From Sphingopyxis sp. GW247-27LB (GTDB lineage: Bacteria; Pseudomonadota; Alphaproteobacteria; Sphingomonadales; Sphingomonadaceae): 35,271 bases of DNA. The stretch is from NCBI RefSeq assembly GCF_002277025.1, contig NZ_NIWD01000002.1:722612-757882 (forward strand). Reading direction: 5' to 3'. The notes below the pieces were generated by a model. The model saw nothing but the letters and a program-made list of their open reading frames with translations, did not search any database and was not told the DNA's origin. Of this stretch, positions 8,307 through 16,798 are shown in pieces. The number at the start of each line of letters is the position of its first letter. Positions within the stretch are counted from its first letter, which is position 1. The translations under genes were made by a program, and so were the position numbers.

Positions 8307-8743
8307 AGCGCGCGCTTGAAGGGGACGATCAGCTTTTCGATCTCGTCCAGCTCCGCCCAGCGCCAGGCGCGAAATTCCTGGTGCTCGGTATGGATATTGA
8401 CGTCGCCATCCTCGCCCATGAAACGCATCAGAAACCAGTGCTGGCGCTGGCCGCGATATCGCCCGCCCCACATCTTGCCGACGAGATGGTCGGGCAGGTC
8501 GTAGAAATATTCCTGCCGGCTGCGCGCGATGATCTCGACCAGCCCGCCGTGGACGCCGGTTTCCTCGCCGAGCTCGCGGATCGCCGCTTCTTCGGCTTCC
8601 TCGCCGGGATCAATGCCGCCCTGCGGCATCTGCCACGCCTCGCTCGTCGTATCGAGCCGCTGACCGACGAAGATGCGTCCGTCGCGGTTGGCGAGCATCA
8701 CCCCGGCACAGGGGCGGTAGGGGAGGTGGCTATGATCGGTCAT
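8267..8743 (-). CDS. rppH: RNA pyrophosphohydrolase (Nudix)
   Basis: A 158-residue RppH. It opens with LPYRPCAGVMLANRDGRIFVGQR, and the sequence EAWQMPQGGIDPGE leads into a full Nudix box whose RELGEETG end is intact. KMWGGRYRGQRQHWFLMRF matches the RppH-specific middle region. The enzyme removes pyrophosphate from 5'-triphosphorylated mRNA and starts RNase E-type decay. Alphaproteobacterial homologues are often named (di)nucleoside polyphosphate hydrolase. The ATG at 8743 overlaps the stop of the upstream esterase gene by four bases, so the two are coupled. Its 3' end overlaps the glycosylase gene by 40 bases on the other strand, so no intrinsic terminator fits between them. Confidence 0.94.
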   Translation of the reverse strand: MTDHSHLPYRPCAGVMLANRDGRIFVGQRLDTTSEAWQMPQGGIDPGEEAEEAAIRELGEETGVHGGLVEIIARSRQEYFYDLPDHLVGKMWGGRYRGQRQHWFLMRFMGEDGDVNIHTEHQEFRAWRWAELDEIEKLIVPFKRALYRALVEEFGPLV

Positions 8744-9681
8744 GCGGTCGCTTCGGCGACGATCGCCTTGAGCACGGCCAGATTGCCCCTGATGTCCTCG
8801 GCCGCGCTGGGGATCGCCTTGGCGAGGCAGATATAGCCGTGGATATTGCCCTTCGCCTCGCGATAGGTGGTCGGCACTCCCGCCTCGATCAGTTTCGCGG
8901 CATAGGCGCGGCCCTGGTCGCGCAGCGGGTCGAGGCCGGCGGTGACGAGCAGGGTGGGCGGCAGCCCTTCGGCGGGGAAATCGATCGGCGCGGCGCGATA
9001 ATCGTCGGGGGCCGCGGCATATTGGTCGCCGAACCATTTCATCCCACCTTCGGTCAGCAGATGCCCGTCCTTGAAGTCGCGATAGCTCTGCCAGTCGTGA
9101 TGCGTGGTCACCGCGGGATAGATGGGGTGGATCGCGATCACGGGCTTCGACGCCGGCTTGTCGCGCAGCGTCAGCGCGGTCGCGATGGTCAGGTTGCCGC
9201 CGGCGCTGTCGCCCGAGAGGACGAGGCCGGTACAGGGGATATTGTCGGCGATCCAGCGCGTCGCCGCCTCGCAATCCTCGGGCGCGGCAGGGAAGGGGTG
9301 CTCGGGCGCCAGGCGATAATCGACCGCGACCACCGGCATGTCGAGCTGGCGCGCGGCTTCGGCGCAATAGGGATCGTGCGTTTCGAGATCGCCGATCACC
9401 CAACCGCCGCCGTGATAGAAAACCATCACCGGCCCCGCCTGACGCCCCGGATGGCTGTCGTAGATGCGGATCGGAATGTCGCCCGCTGGGCCCGGGATCG
9501 TGCGGTCCTCGACCTTCGCGATGTCGCCGCGCGGCACGTCGGCAAGCTCGCCCATCGCGCGCATCATCGCCCGCGCCGCCTCGGGCGGGAGCTCTTCCAT
9601 TTTCGGCCCGTCCTGTGCGTTGAGGAAGGCGAGAAAACCCGCCACGTCGGGGCGCGTATAATGGGTGGTGCCGTCGGTCAT
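8740..9681 (-). CDS. Alpha/beta hydrolase of the hormone-sensitive-lipase (HSL, family IV) type
   Basis: A 313-residue carboxylesterase. The oxyanion motif HGGGW is at residues 90-94, the nucleophile elbow G-D-S-A-G-G carries Ser159, and Asp251 (GLDPLRD) and His281 (NIHGY) complete the triad. DYRLAPEHPFPAAPED is the conserved family IV block between the two motifs. An N-terminal cap helix region (residues 1-50) is present and there is no signal peptide. Known relatives hydrolyse short to medium acyl esters. Its ATGA overlap with rppH makes it the first gene of a two-gene unit with no obvious functional link. The natural substrate is unknown. Confidence 0.92.
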   Translation of the reverse strand: MTDGTTHYTRPDVAGFLAFLNAQDGPKMEELPPEAARAMMRAMGELADVPRGDIAKVEDRTIPGPAGDIPIRIYDSHPGRQAGPVMVFYHGGGWVIGDLETHDPYCAEAARQLDMPVVAVDYRLAPEHPFPAAPEDCEAATRWIADNIPCTGLVLSGDSAGGNLTIATALTLRDKPASKPVIAIHPIYPAVTTHHDWQSYRDFKDGHLLTEGGMKWFGDQYAAAPDDYRAAPIDFPAEGLPPTLLVTAGLDPLRDQGRAYAAKLIEAGVPTTYREAKGNIHGYICLAKAIPSAAEDIRGNLAVLKAIVAEATA

Positions 9682-9828
9682 CCTGTCGGGTCCCTCTCTT
9701 TTTCGAGCGTCATTTTCGGATGCCAGCTATTCGGCATCGCCGGTCAAACTTCAATCGCGAAATGAAACTCACCGGGAGTTCGGACTTTGCGGCGCACAAT
9801 TTTTTCTGAATTGCGGCTTGCGGTCGAG

Positions 9829-9840
9829 GGGCCTAGGCCC
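9829..9840. promoter_or_regulatory. Perfect 12-bp palindrome upstream of korA
   Basis: GGGCCTAGGCCC is a perfect palindrome 41-52 bases before the korA start, in the 199-base divergent gap (9682-9880). A weak promoter, TTGCGG (9811-9816), a 17-base spacer and TAGGCC (9834-9839), would place its -10 inside the palindrome, so it could be an operator. The rest of the gap, including AT-richer DNA around 9790-9812, shows no other clear element. Confidence 0.3.
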
Positions 9841-9880
9841 ATGTCGCAGGTTCGCAAATTTGGTGAAGGCAGAAGACATA

Positions 9881-11743
9881 ATGGCGACAGCGGTTGAGGA
9901 CCGGGCGAACGAACGCCAGTCCCCCCTTTCCGATGCAGTGGTGGTGCGGTTTGCCGGCGACTCCGGCGACGGGATGCAGTTGACGGGCGGCCAGTTCACC
10001 CTTTCGACCGCGCTCGCGGGCAACGACCTCGCGACCTTCCCGGACTTTCCTGCCGAAATCCGGGCGCCGCAGGGGACGCTGTTCGGCGTTTCGGCCTTCC
10101 AGATCAATTTTGGGTCGAGCGAGATCACGACCGCGGGCGACGCGCCCGACGTGCTCGTCGCGATGAACCCCGCGGCGCTGAAGACCAATGTCCCGTCGCT
10201 GAAGCCCGGCGGGCTGATCATCGCCGACGAGGGCGAGTTCAATGACCGCAACCTCGCCAAGGCGAAATATGAGTCGAACCCGCTCGAGGACGGCAGCCTC
10301 GCGAAGTGGCAGCTTCTGAAGCTCAACATCAGCCAGCTGACGATGGACGCGGTGAAGCCCTTCGGCCTCGGCAACAAGGAAGCGCTGCGCTGCAAGAACA
10401 TGTGGACGCTGGGGCTCGCGCTCTGGATGTTCGACCGCGACCGCGCGCCGCTGATCGACTGGCTCAAGGCGAAGTTCGCGAAAGCGCCCGAGCTTGCCGA
10501 CGCCAATATCGCCGCGCTCAACGCGGGCCACGCCTATGGCGAGACCGCCGAGCTGTCGGGCCCGCTCAAGCAGCACCACGTCGCTCCCGCGCCGGTCGCG
10601 CCGGGCCTCTATCGCACGCTGACCGGCGCCGAGGCGGTCGCGCTCGGCCTCGTCGCGGGCGCGCAGCTTGCAAAGCTGCCGATGTTCTTCGGCGGCTATC
10701 CGATCACGCCGGCGTCGGCGATCCTCCACCATCTGTCGCGGCTCAAGGAATATGACGTCACGACCTTCCAGGCCGAGGACGAGATCGCCGCGATCTGCGC
10801 CGCGATCGGGGCGAGCTATGGCGGCTCGCTCGGCGTGACCAGCTCGTCGGGGCCCGGCATCGCGCTGAAGGGCGAGGCGATGGGCCTCGCGATCATGACC
10901 GAGCTGCCGCTCGTCATCGTCAATTCGCAGCGCGGCGGTCCCTCGACGGGCCTGCCGACCAAGACCGAGCAGTCGGACCTCTATCAGGCGGTCTACGGCC
11001 GCAACGGCGACGCGCCGATGCCGGTGATCGCGGCGCGTTCACCGGGCGACGCGTTCGAATGCGCGATCGAGGCGTGCCGCATCGCGGTGCAATATATGAC
11101 GCCGGTGATGCTGCTCACCGACGGTTATATCGCCAACGCGGCCGAGCCGTGGGCGGTGCCCGACCTCACGGCTTACGAGGCTTTTCCGGTCGAGTTCCTG
11201 ACCGAGGTTCCAGAGGGCGGCTTCAAACCCTACAGCCGCGACGAGAAGCTCAAGCGGCCGTGGGTCAAACCCGGCACGCCCGGCCTGCTGCATCGCATCG
11301 GCGGGATCGAGAAGGAGGTCGATACCGGCCACCTCAACTATAATCCCGAAAACCACCAGGCGATGACCGACATCCGCAAGGCGAAGGTCGACGGCATCCG
11401 TATCCCCGATCAGATCGTCGAACTCGGCGCCGAGGGCGGCAAGCTCGCGGTGGTCGGCTGGGGCTCGACCTTCGGCCCGATCCACCAGGCGGTGCGCCGC
11501 AAGCGCGCCGAGGGCCATGACGTCAGCCATATCCACATCCGTCACGTCTGGCCGCTGCCCGCCAACCTCGGCGAACTGCTCAAAAGCTATGACAAGGTGA
11601 TCGTGCCCGAAATGAACACGGGGCAGTTGAAGACGGTGCTGCGCGACCAGTATCTGGTCGATGCGCGGCCGCTCAACAAGGTATCGGGCCAGCCCTTCCG
11701 TATCGCCGAAATCGAGGCCGCCATCGAGGAGGCGCTGCAGTGA
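9881..11743 (+). CDS. korA: 2-oxoglutarate:ferredoxin oxidoreductase, alpha subunit (gamma-alpha fusion)
   Basis: A 620-residue subunit of the two-subunit KorAB type. The N-terminal gamma domain (about 20-200) starts with VVRFAGDSGDGMQLTGGQF. The alpha (pyrimidine-binding) domain from about residue 240 has YPITPAS, then FQAEDEIAAICAAIGASYGG and SSSGPGIALKGEAMG. The C-terminal transketolase-like domain begins near residue 500 and contains VVGWGSTFGP and HIRHVWPLP. The complex oxidises 2-oxoglutarate to succinyl-CoA and reduces ferredoxin. The ATG at 9881, with GAAGGCAG upstream, fits homologues; the open frame continues upstream but without family sequence. The stop overlaps korB. Specificity for 2-oxoglutarate rather than pyruvate is inferred from family resemblance. 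Confidence 0.9.
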   Translation: MATAVEDRANERQSPLSDAVVVRFAGDSGDGMQLTGGQFTLSTALAGNDLATFPDFPAEIRAPQGTLFGVSAFQINFGSSEITTAGDAPDVLVAMNPAALKTNVPSLKPGGLIIADEGEFNDRNLAKAKYESNPLEDGSLAKWQLLKLNISQLTMDAVKPFGLGNKEALRCKNMWTLGLALWMFDRDRAPLIDWLKAKFAKAPELADANIAALNAGHAYGETAELSGPLKQHHVAPAPVAPGLYRTLTGAEAVALGLVAGAQLAKLPMFFGGYPITPASAILHHLSRLKEYDVTTFQAEDEIAAICAAIGASYGGSLGVTSSSGPGIALKGEAMGLAIMTELPLVIVNSQRGGPSTGLPTKTEQSDLYQAVYGRNGDAPMPVIAARSPGDAFECAIEACRIAVQYMTPVMLLTDGYIANAAEPWAVPDLTAYEAFPVEFLTEVPEGGFKPYSRDEKLKRPWVKPGTPGLLHRIGGIEKEVDTGHLNYNPENHQAMTDIRKAKVDGIRIPDQIVELGAEGGKLAVVGWGSTFGPIHQAVRRKRAEGHDVSHIHIRHVWPLPANLGELLKSYDKVIVPEMNTGQLKTVLRDQYLVDARPLNKVSGQPFRIAEIEAAIEEALQ

Positions 11744-12777
11744 ACGAGATGACCACCATCGCGAAGACGACCACGCTCAAGGACTGGGAAAGCGACCAGG
11801 AAGTGCGCTGGTGCCCCGGCTGCGGCGACTATGCGATCCTGAAGGCGGTGCAGCGCACCATGCCCGAAACGGGGACGCCGCCCGAAAAGACCGTGTTCAT
11901 CAGCGGCATCGGCTGCTCTTCGCGTTTTCCCTATTATATGGAAACCTATGGCTTCCACACGATCCACGGCCGCGCGCCGGCCTTCGCGACGGGGCTGAAG
12001 CTCGCCAATCCGGATCTCGACATCTGGATCGTCACCGGCGACGGCGACGGGCTGTCGATCGGCGGTAACCACACGATGCACCTGATCCGCCGCAATCTCG
12101 ATTGCCAGATCATGCTGTTCAACAACGAGATCTACGGCCTGACCAAGGGGCAATATTCGCCGACCAGCCGCGTCGGCACCAACAGCCCCTCGACCCCCTA
12201 TGGCTCGGTCGACCGCCCGGCGCAGCCCTGCGCCTTCGCGCTCGGCGCCGGCGCGCGCTTTGTCGCGCGCGGCTTCGACGTGTCGAAGGAACTGCCGAAC
12301 GTGCTGAAGGCGGCGCACGCGCACAAGGGTGCGGCGTTCATCGAGATCTTCCAGAACTGCATCGTCTACAACAAGGACGTGTTCCAGGATTTCGCCGCGC
12401 CCAAGGGCGCCGAGGATCGCCAGCTCTGGCTGGCGAACGGCGAACCGATGCTGTTCGCGAAGGGAACGAAGGGCATCGCGCTCGACAATGAGGCGCTGAC
12501 GCTGAAGGTCGTCGATGTCGTCGATGGCGACTGGAAGGCCGCGGGCGTGATCGTCCATGACGTCACCAACCGCAGCGTCGCACACATGCTCGTCGAGATG
12601 CGCTTCGGCGAATTCCCGATGGCGCTCGGCGTCCTCTACGACGACCCGCGCCCGACTTTCGAAGCCGACGTCGTCCGCCAGAATGCTGCGGCACGCGAGG
12701 GCAAGACCGCCGATCTGCAGGGGCTGCTCAAGAAGGGGCAGACCTGGACGGTCAAGGAAGGCGGGCCCGAGCTCTGA
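11740..12777 (+). CDS. korB: 2-oxoglutarate:ferredoxin oxidoreductase, beta subunit
   Basis: A 345-residue thiamine-diphosphate subunit. Cys25 and Cys28 (WCPGCGDY), Cys59 (GIGCSSRFP) and Cys207 (FQNCIVYN) fit the four ligands of the single [4Fe-4S] cluster. GDGDGLSIGGNH (100-111) and NNEIYGLTKGQYSPTS bind Mg-ThDP. The start is taken as GTG at 11740, overlapping the korA stop as GTGA, because GAGGAGG (11726-11732) sits seven bases ahead; ATG at 11749 is possible but poorly spaced. Together with korA it forms the complete enzyme, so no separate gamma or delta gene is expected. The electron acceptor ferredoxin is not encoded nearby. Confidence 0.92.
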   Translation: MNEMTTIAKTTTLKDWESDQEVRWCPGCGDYAILKAVQRTMPETGTPPEKTVFISGIGCSSRFPYYMETYGFHTIHGRAPAFATGLKLANPDLDIWIVTGDGDGLSIGGNHTMHLIRRNLDCQIMLFNNEIYGLTKGQYSPTSRVGTNSPSTPYGSVDRPAQPCAFALGAGARFVARGFDVSKELPNVLKAAHAHKGAAFIEIFQNCIVYNKDVFQDFAAPKGAEDRQLWLANGEPMLFAKGTKGIALDNEALTLKVVDVVDGDWKAAGVIVHDVTNRSVAHMLVEMRFGEFPMALGVLYDDPRPTFEADVVRQNAAAREGKTADLQGLLKKGQTWTVKEGGPEL

Positions 12778-12818
12778 CCCGCTTGCGGCGGCGGTTCGCG
12801 TCGGCTCTATAGGCGGCA

Positions 12819-13769
12819 ATGGACAATCTGACGCACAGCCTGGTCGGCGCGGTGCTTGGGCAAATGGGGCTCAAGCGGAAGACCGCGTTGGCGATGCCGA
12901 CGCTGATCATCGCCGCGAACCTGCCCGATATCGACGCGGGCTGCGCCGTCTATGGCATCGAGTCGCTCGCGATGCGGCGCGGCATCACTCACGGGCCGAT
13001 CGCGTTGCTGCTCCTGCCGCTGATCCTCTGGGCGGCGATGATCGCCTTCGACCGCTGGCAGGCGCGGCGGGGCACGCGGCCCGTGACGCGTCCGGCGCTT
13101 CACAAGGGTTGGCTGCTCGCGCTCGCCTATCTCGGCTGCCTCAGCCATCCTGTGTTCGACTGGCTCAACAATTACGGCATCCGCCTGCTCGAGCCTTTCA
13201 GCCATCGCTGGTTCTACGGCGACACGCTGTTCATCATCGATCCGTGGATATGGATCGTGCTCGGCCTGTCGGCCTGGCTGTCGCTGCGCCGCGAGCGCAC
13301 GGGGGCGCCGCGATGGACGCGGCCCGCGTGGATCGGCTTCATCGCCGTTTGCGCCTATATTTTTGCCAATGGGCTGATCACCGGCCGCGCCGAGGCGCAG
13401 GTCGCCGATTTGCTGCGCCGGCAGGGGCAGGGCGATGCGCTCGTCGTCGCCAGCCCGCCGCCGCTCGCCTTCTGGCGGCGCGACGTCTTCTGGCGCGAAG
13501 GCGGACGCTATGGCAGCGGCGCCTATGCGCTCGGTTCGGGCAGCACCGTCGAGCCGGGCGTGCCGACCGGCATGGACGACCTGCGCCTCCGCCTGTGGGC
13601 GAAGGCCGATCCGGCGGCGCGCGCCTTCCTCTTCTGGGCGCGCATGCCGGTGGCGACACGCGACGGCGACGCGATCGTGTTGCGCGACCAGCGCTTCATG
13701 CAGCCTTTGGCGCGCGACCGCTTCATGGTTCGCGTCAGGGCGCCCGACACCGCCAGCCACGCCGAATAG
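12819..13769 (+). CDS. Membrane-bound metal-dependent hydrolase, YdjM/DUF457 type
   Basis: A 316-residue protein. The family signature is distributed through the first 120 residues: DNLTHSLVGA (His6), NLPDID (Asp37, Asp39), ITHGPI (His58) and HPVFDWLN (His110, Asp114), which together look like a metal site at the membrane face. Hydrophobic segments lie near 60-78, 97-110, 145-160 and 170-185. The C-terminal 120 residues are soluble and lack a known motif. E. coli YdjM is LexA-regulated but its function is unknown. The gene follows korB after 41 bases, with no obvious link. The annotation rests on motif spacing; no activity is claimed. Confidence 0.78.
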   Translation: MDNLTHSLVGAVLGQMGLKRKTALAMPTLIIAANLPDIDAGCAVYGIESLAMRRGITHGPIALLLLPLILWAAMIAFDRWQARRGTRPVTRPALHKGWLLALAYLGCLSHPVFDWLNNYGIRLLEPFSHRWFYGDTLFIIDPWIWIVLGLSAWLSLRRERTGAPRWTRPAWIGFIAVCAYIFANGLITGRAEAQVADLLRRQGQGDALVVASPPPLAFWRRDVFWREGGRYGSGAYALGSGSTVEPGVPTGMDDLRLRLWAKADPAARAFLFWARMPVATRDGDAIVLRDQRFMQPLARDRFMVRVRAPDTASHAE

Positions 13770-13839
13770 GCGGAAACGGCGTCATGACGCCACGCGACAG
13801 GCGATTGTCAGGCCGCTGCATTTGCGGCACAAAGATGCC

Positions 13840-15120
13840 ATGAACACGCATGTCAGTCCCCGGCGCGGCAAGGAATTGCTGCGCGCCGACCGGGTGTTTC
13901 GCTCGGGCGGCGGGCTGGCGTGGCTGATGGCGCGCGCGCCGTCGGGCCTGTTCCACCGCATGCTCGACCGCATCGATCGGGGCCTCGATCATGGCACGCT
14001 GGAGGGGTATCTGCCCGACGGCAGCGTGCGGATCCTGGGCGGGCGCGGCAAGGGGCCGACCGCGATCGTCCACCTGCACAGCTGGGCCGCGCTCGTACGA
14101 CTCGCGCTGTCGGGGTCGGTCGGCTGGTATCGCGCCTGGGAGCATGGCGAATGGTCGTCGCCCGACCCGGTTCCGCTGTTCGACCTGTTCATGCGCAACG
14201 GCGAGGCGCTCGGCAATGTCGGCCGCGCGCGCGGGCCGTGGCGCTGGGTCAATAAAGCGGTCCATGCCTTCAACCGCAACAGCCGCCGCGGCGCCAAGCG
14301 GAACATCCACGCCCATTATGATTTGGGCAATGATTTCTATCGCTTGTGGCTCGATTCGAAGATGAATTATTCGAGCGCGCTGTTCACCAGCCCCGGTATG
14401 ACGCTCGATCAGGCCCAGAATGCCAAGATCGACGCGATTCTCGACCGGCTCGACCTGCATTCGGGCAGCCGGCTGCTCGAGATCGGCTGCGGCTGGGGCG
14501 CGCTCGCCGAGCGGGCGGTCGAGCGGCACGACGCGCTCTACACGGGCATCACCCTGTCGCCCGCGCAGGCGGCGGTCGCTGCGGCGCGCGTCGCGGCGGT
14601 TGACCTCATCGGTCGCTCGAAGGTCGAGCTCTGCGATTATCGCGACGCGCAGGGTCCCTTCGACGCCATCGCAAGCGTCGAGATGGTCGAGGCGGTCGGG
14701 CAGGCCTATTGGCCCGCCTATCTCGACGCGATCGCCCGGCTGCTACGCCCCGGCGGCAAGGCGGCGATCCAGTATATCCTGATCAGCGACGCCCTGTTCG
14801 ATGCCTATGCGGCGGGCAGCGATTTCATCCAGGCCTATATCTTCCCCGGCGGATGCCTGATCTCCGAAAGCCGCTTTCGCGCGCTGGCCGAGGAACGCGG
14901 GCTGGCGTGGCGCGACGTGCGGCGCTTTGGCGGCGACTATGCCGAAACGCTGCGCCAATGGCGCGAGCGGTTCGACGCGGTCGTCACGGCGGGCCATCTG
15001 CCCGCGGGGTTCGACGAGCGGTTCGTGCGGCTGTGGCGCTATTATCTGCAATATTGCGAAGGCGGCTTTCGCGGCGGCGGCATCGACGTCGCGCAGGTGA
15101 CGCTCGAAAAGACGGCCTGA
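13840..15120 (+). CDS. cfa: Cyclopropane-fatty-acyl-phospholipid synthase
   Basis: A 426-residue SAM-dependent methyltransferase. An N-terminal lipid-handling domain (about 20-130) is followed by HYDLGNDFYRLWLDSKMNYSS (His150 region). The SAM motif LLEIGCGWGALAE is at about 212-224 and the catalytic-domain blocks ASVEMVEAVGQAYW and YIFPGGCLIS follow. The enzyme adds a methylene bridge to unsaturated acyl chains of membrane phospholipids. The ATG at 13840 is used; the frame is open further upstream, but only as a shadow of the preceding gene. The gene lies 70 bases after the YdjM-like gene and 18 bases before the serine hydrolase, suggesting a short operon with the latter. Confidence 0.93.
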   Translation: MNTHVSPRRGKELLRADRVFRSGGGLAWLMARAPSGLFHRMLDRIDRGLDHGTLEGYLPDGSVRILGGRGKGPTAIVHLHSWAALVRLALSGSVGWYRAWEHGEWSSPDPVPLFDLFMRNGEALGNVGRARGPWRWVNKAVHAFNRNSRRGAKRNIHAHYDLGNDFYRLWLDSKMNYSSALFTSPGMTLDQAQNAKIDAILDRLDLHSGSRLLEIGCGWGALAERAVERHDALYTGITLSPAQAAVAAARVAAVDLIGRSKVELCDYRDAQGPFDAIASVEMVEAVGQAYWPAYLDAIARLLRPGGKAAIQYILISDALFDAYAAGSDFIQAYIFPGGCLISESRFRALAEERGLAWRDVRRFGGDYAETLRQWRERFDAVVTAGHLPAGFDERFVRLWRYYLQYCEGGFRGGGIDVAQVTLEKTA

Positions 15121-15138
15121 ACAGGGGAGGGGAAGATC

Positions 15139-16311
15139 ATGCGAAGATTATGGGCGGCGGCGCTGCTGTGCGCCGCGACCGCGGGGTGCGGGGCGCCCGC
15201 CTCGACCCAGACCGCCGACAATTTGCCAAAGGATCTGAATGTGCTGTTCTGGAGCCAGGATCAACGCGACGCTGCCTTCCGCACGATGGAAACGGTGCCC
15301 AAGGTCGTCGTCCACACGATCAAGGCCGGCGGGGTGGTGCATCCACTGCCTGCCGGCAAACCGCTCGACGTCGGCGTCGATGTCGACGCCTATATGGCAA
15401 AGCAGCGCAACGCGGGGCTGATCATCGTCCAGGACGGCAAGATCCGGCTCGAGAAATATGCGCTCGGCTATGGCGCCGCGGGTCGCTGGACCAGCTTTTC
15501 GGTCGCGAAGAGCTTCACCTCGACCCTCGTCGGCGCGGCGGTGAAGGACGGTTATATCAAGAGCCTCGACGACAAGGTGACTGTCTATATTCCGGGGCTC
15601 AAAGGGTCGGCTTATGATGACGTCAGCGTCCGCCAGTTGCTGACGATGACCTCGGGCGTCAAATGGAACGAGGATTATACCGATCCCAAGTCCGACGTCG
15701 CGCAGTTCAACCTGCAAAAGCCCGTCGCGGGGGAAGATATAACCGTCAGTTATATGAAGACCTTGCCGCGCGAAGCGCCCGCGGGCTCGAAGTGGGTTTA
15801 CAAGACCGGCGAAACCAATCTGATCGGCGTGCTGGTGTCGAGCGCGACGGGCAAGACGCTATCCGACTATCTGTCGGAGAAGGTCTGGAAACCCTTCGGC
15901 ATGGAGCAGGACGCGGTGTGGATGCTCGGGCCGACGGGGCACGAGATCAGCGGCTGCTGCATGTCCGCCAGCCTGCGCGACTATGCCCGCTTCGGCGAGT
16001 TCATCCTCGGCGGCGGCGTCGCGGGCGGCCAGAAGATGCTGCCCGACGACTGGCTTCCCGCCGCGACGACCAAGCAGGCCGGCATCGACATTCCGGGCCG
16101 CGGCTATGGCTATCAATGGTGGACCAACGACGACGGCAGCTTCGCCGCGCAGGGCATCTTCGGCCAGGGCATCTTCATCGACCCGGCGCGCAAGCTGGTG
16201 ATCGCGTCGAACGGCAACTGGCCGACCGCGACCGACCCCGAGGGCGTCGGCGCGGCGCGCGAGGCTTTTTACAAGGCGGTGCAGGCGGCGGTGGACCGCG
16301 AGGCTAAATAG
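15139..16311 (+). CDS. Serine hydrolase, class C beta-lactamase/6-aminohexanoate-dimer hydrolase-like, probable lipoprotein
   Basis: A 390-residue protein. The N-terminus (MRRLWAAALLCAATAGC) is a signal peptide ending in a lipobox-like TAGC with Cys17; the -3 residue Thr makes the lipobox weak. The active-site S-x-x-K is SVAK with Ser121 and Lys124. The second-motif region is KWVYKTGETNLIG, and YGYQWW and GIFGQGIFIDP are near the C-terminal third-motif region. Family members include NylB, EstB and penicillin-binding-protein-like esterases. Activity on beta-lactams cannot be assumed. GGGGAGGGG precedes the start. The gene follows cfa by 18 bases. Location is probably the periplasmic side of a membrane. 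Confidence 0.87.
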   Translation: MRRLWAAALLCAATAGCGAPASTQTADNLPKDLNVLFWSQDQRDAAFRTMETVPKVVVHTIKAGGVVHPLPAGKPLDVGVDVDAYMAKQRNAGLIIVQDGKIRLEKYALGYGAAGRWTSFSVAKSFTSTLVGAAVKDGYIKSLDDKVTVYIPGLKGSAYDDVSVRQLLTMTSGVKWNEDYTDPKSDVAQFNLQKPVAGEDITVSYMKTLPREAPAGSKWVYKTGETNLIGVLVSSATGKTLSDYLSEKVWKPFGMEQDAVWMLGPTGHEISGCCMSASLRDYARFGEFILGGGVAGGQKMLPDDWLPAATTKQAGIDIPGRGYGYQWWTNDDGSFAAQGIFGQGIFIDPARKLVIASNGNWPTATDPEGVGAAREAFYKAVQAAVDREAK

Positions 16312-16316
16312 GGAAA

Positions 16317-16344
16317 CGTCGCCTTTGCCTTCGCAGGGGCGACG
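16317..16344. terminator. Hairpin between convergent genes, probable bidirectional terminator
   Basis: CGTCGCC (16317-16323), TT, TGC, loop CTTC, GCA, GG, GGCGACG (16338-16344) form a 12-pair stem in which TT opposite GG pair as G-U wobbles on the plus-strand RNA. It fills the gap between the serine hydrolase stop (16311) and the membrane protein stop (16348). No T-tract is present, so Rho-independent activity is uncertain. Confidence 0.45.
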
Positions 16345-16347
16345 CTC

Positions 16348-16734
16348 TCAGTTCGCGGCGAGGCTCGTGGTGCGCTGCGCCGCCCAGGCGGCGGCGAGCG
16401 GGACGAGGACGCCGAGCGCCATCACCCACCAGGCGTCGGCCAAGGTCACCGCGCGATAGAGGCCGGCGCCGATCACCGCGCCCGCGACGACCCAGCCGGG
16501 TCCGGCGCGGCCCGAGACGCGCATCGCGACCCATCCGCCGGCGAAGGCGCCCGCGAACCAGCCGACGATCAGCGCGACCGTCGCGCCCGCGGGGATCAGT
16601 ATCTCGCCGGTCACGGGGTCATAGGCTTCGGGCGACAATTCGCCGCCCGCATATTGCGCGAGCAGGATCAGCGCGAAGGCGACGACGATCCCGACCACGG
16701 TTGCGACGAGCGAGCGGATAAAGGTGCTGGCCAT
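16348..16734 (-). CDS. Small integral membrane protein, function unknown
   Basis: A 128-residue protein with about four hydrophobic segments (near 7-28, 47-70, 78-95 and 101-120), a short polar loop (SPEAYDPVTGEI) after the first, and many Gly/Ala pairs in the helices. The ATG at 16734 fits the first transmembrane helix (TFIRSLVATVVGIVVAFALI); the open frame extends upstream without family-like sequence. It is 64 bases downstream of the SDR gene on the same strand and could be the last gene of the purF-SDR unit. I do not recognise a family with confidence. Confidence 0.7.
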   Translation of the reverse strand: MASTFIRSLVATVVGIVVAFALILLAQYAGGELSPEAYDPVTGEILIPAGATVALIVGWFAGAFAGGWVAMRVSGRAGPGWVVAGAVIGAGLYRAVTLADAWWVMALGVLVPLAAAWAAQRTTSLAAN

Positions 16735-16798
16735 GCGAGTGCCTTTTGCAGAATGCGAAACCGGCCGCTCTTCTACACATGGGAAAGCAAAGATCGCG

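Noticed and set aside
9665..9880. Upstream extension of the korA frame to 9665
   Set aside because: The extra 72 codons do not resemble KorA, run into the 5' end of the divergent esterase gene and lack a ribosome site; ATG at 9881 fits the family.
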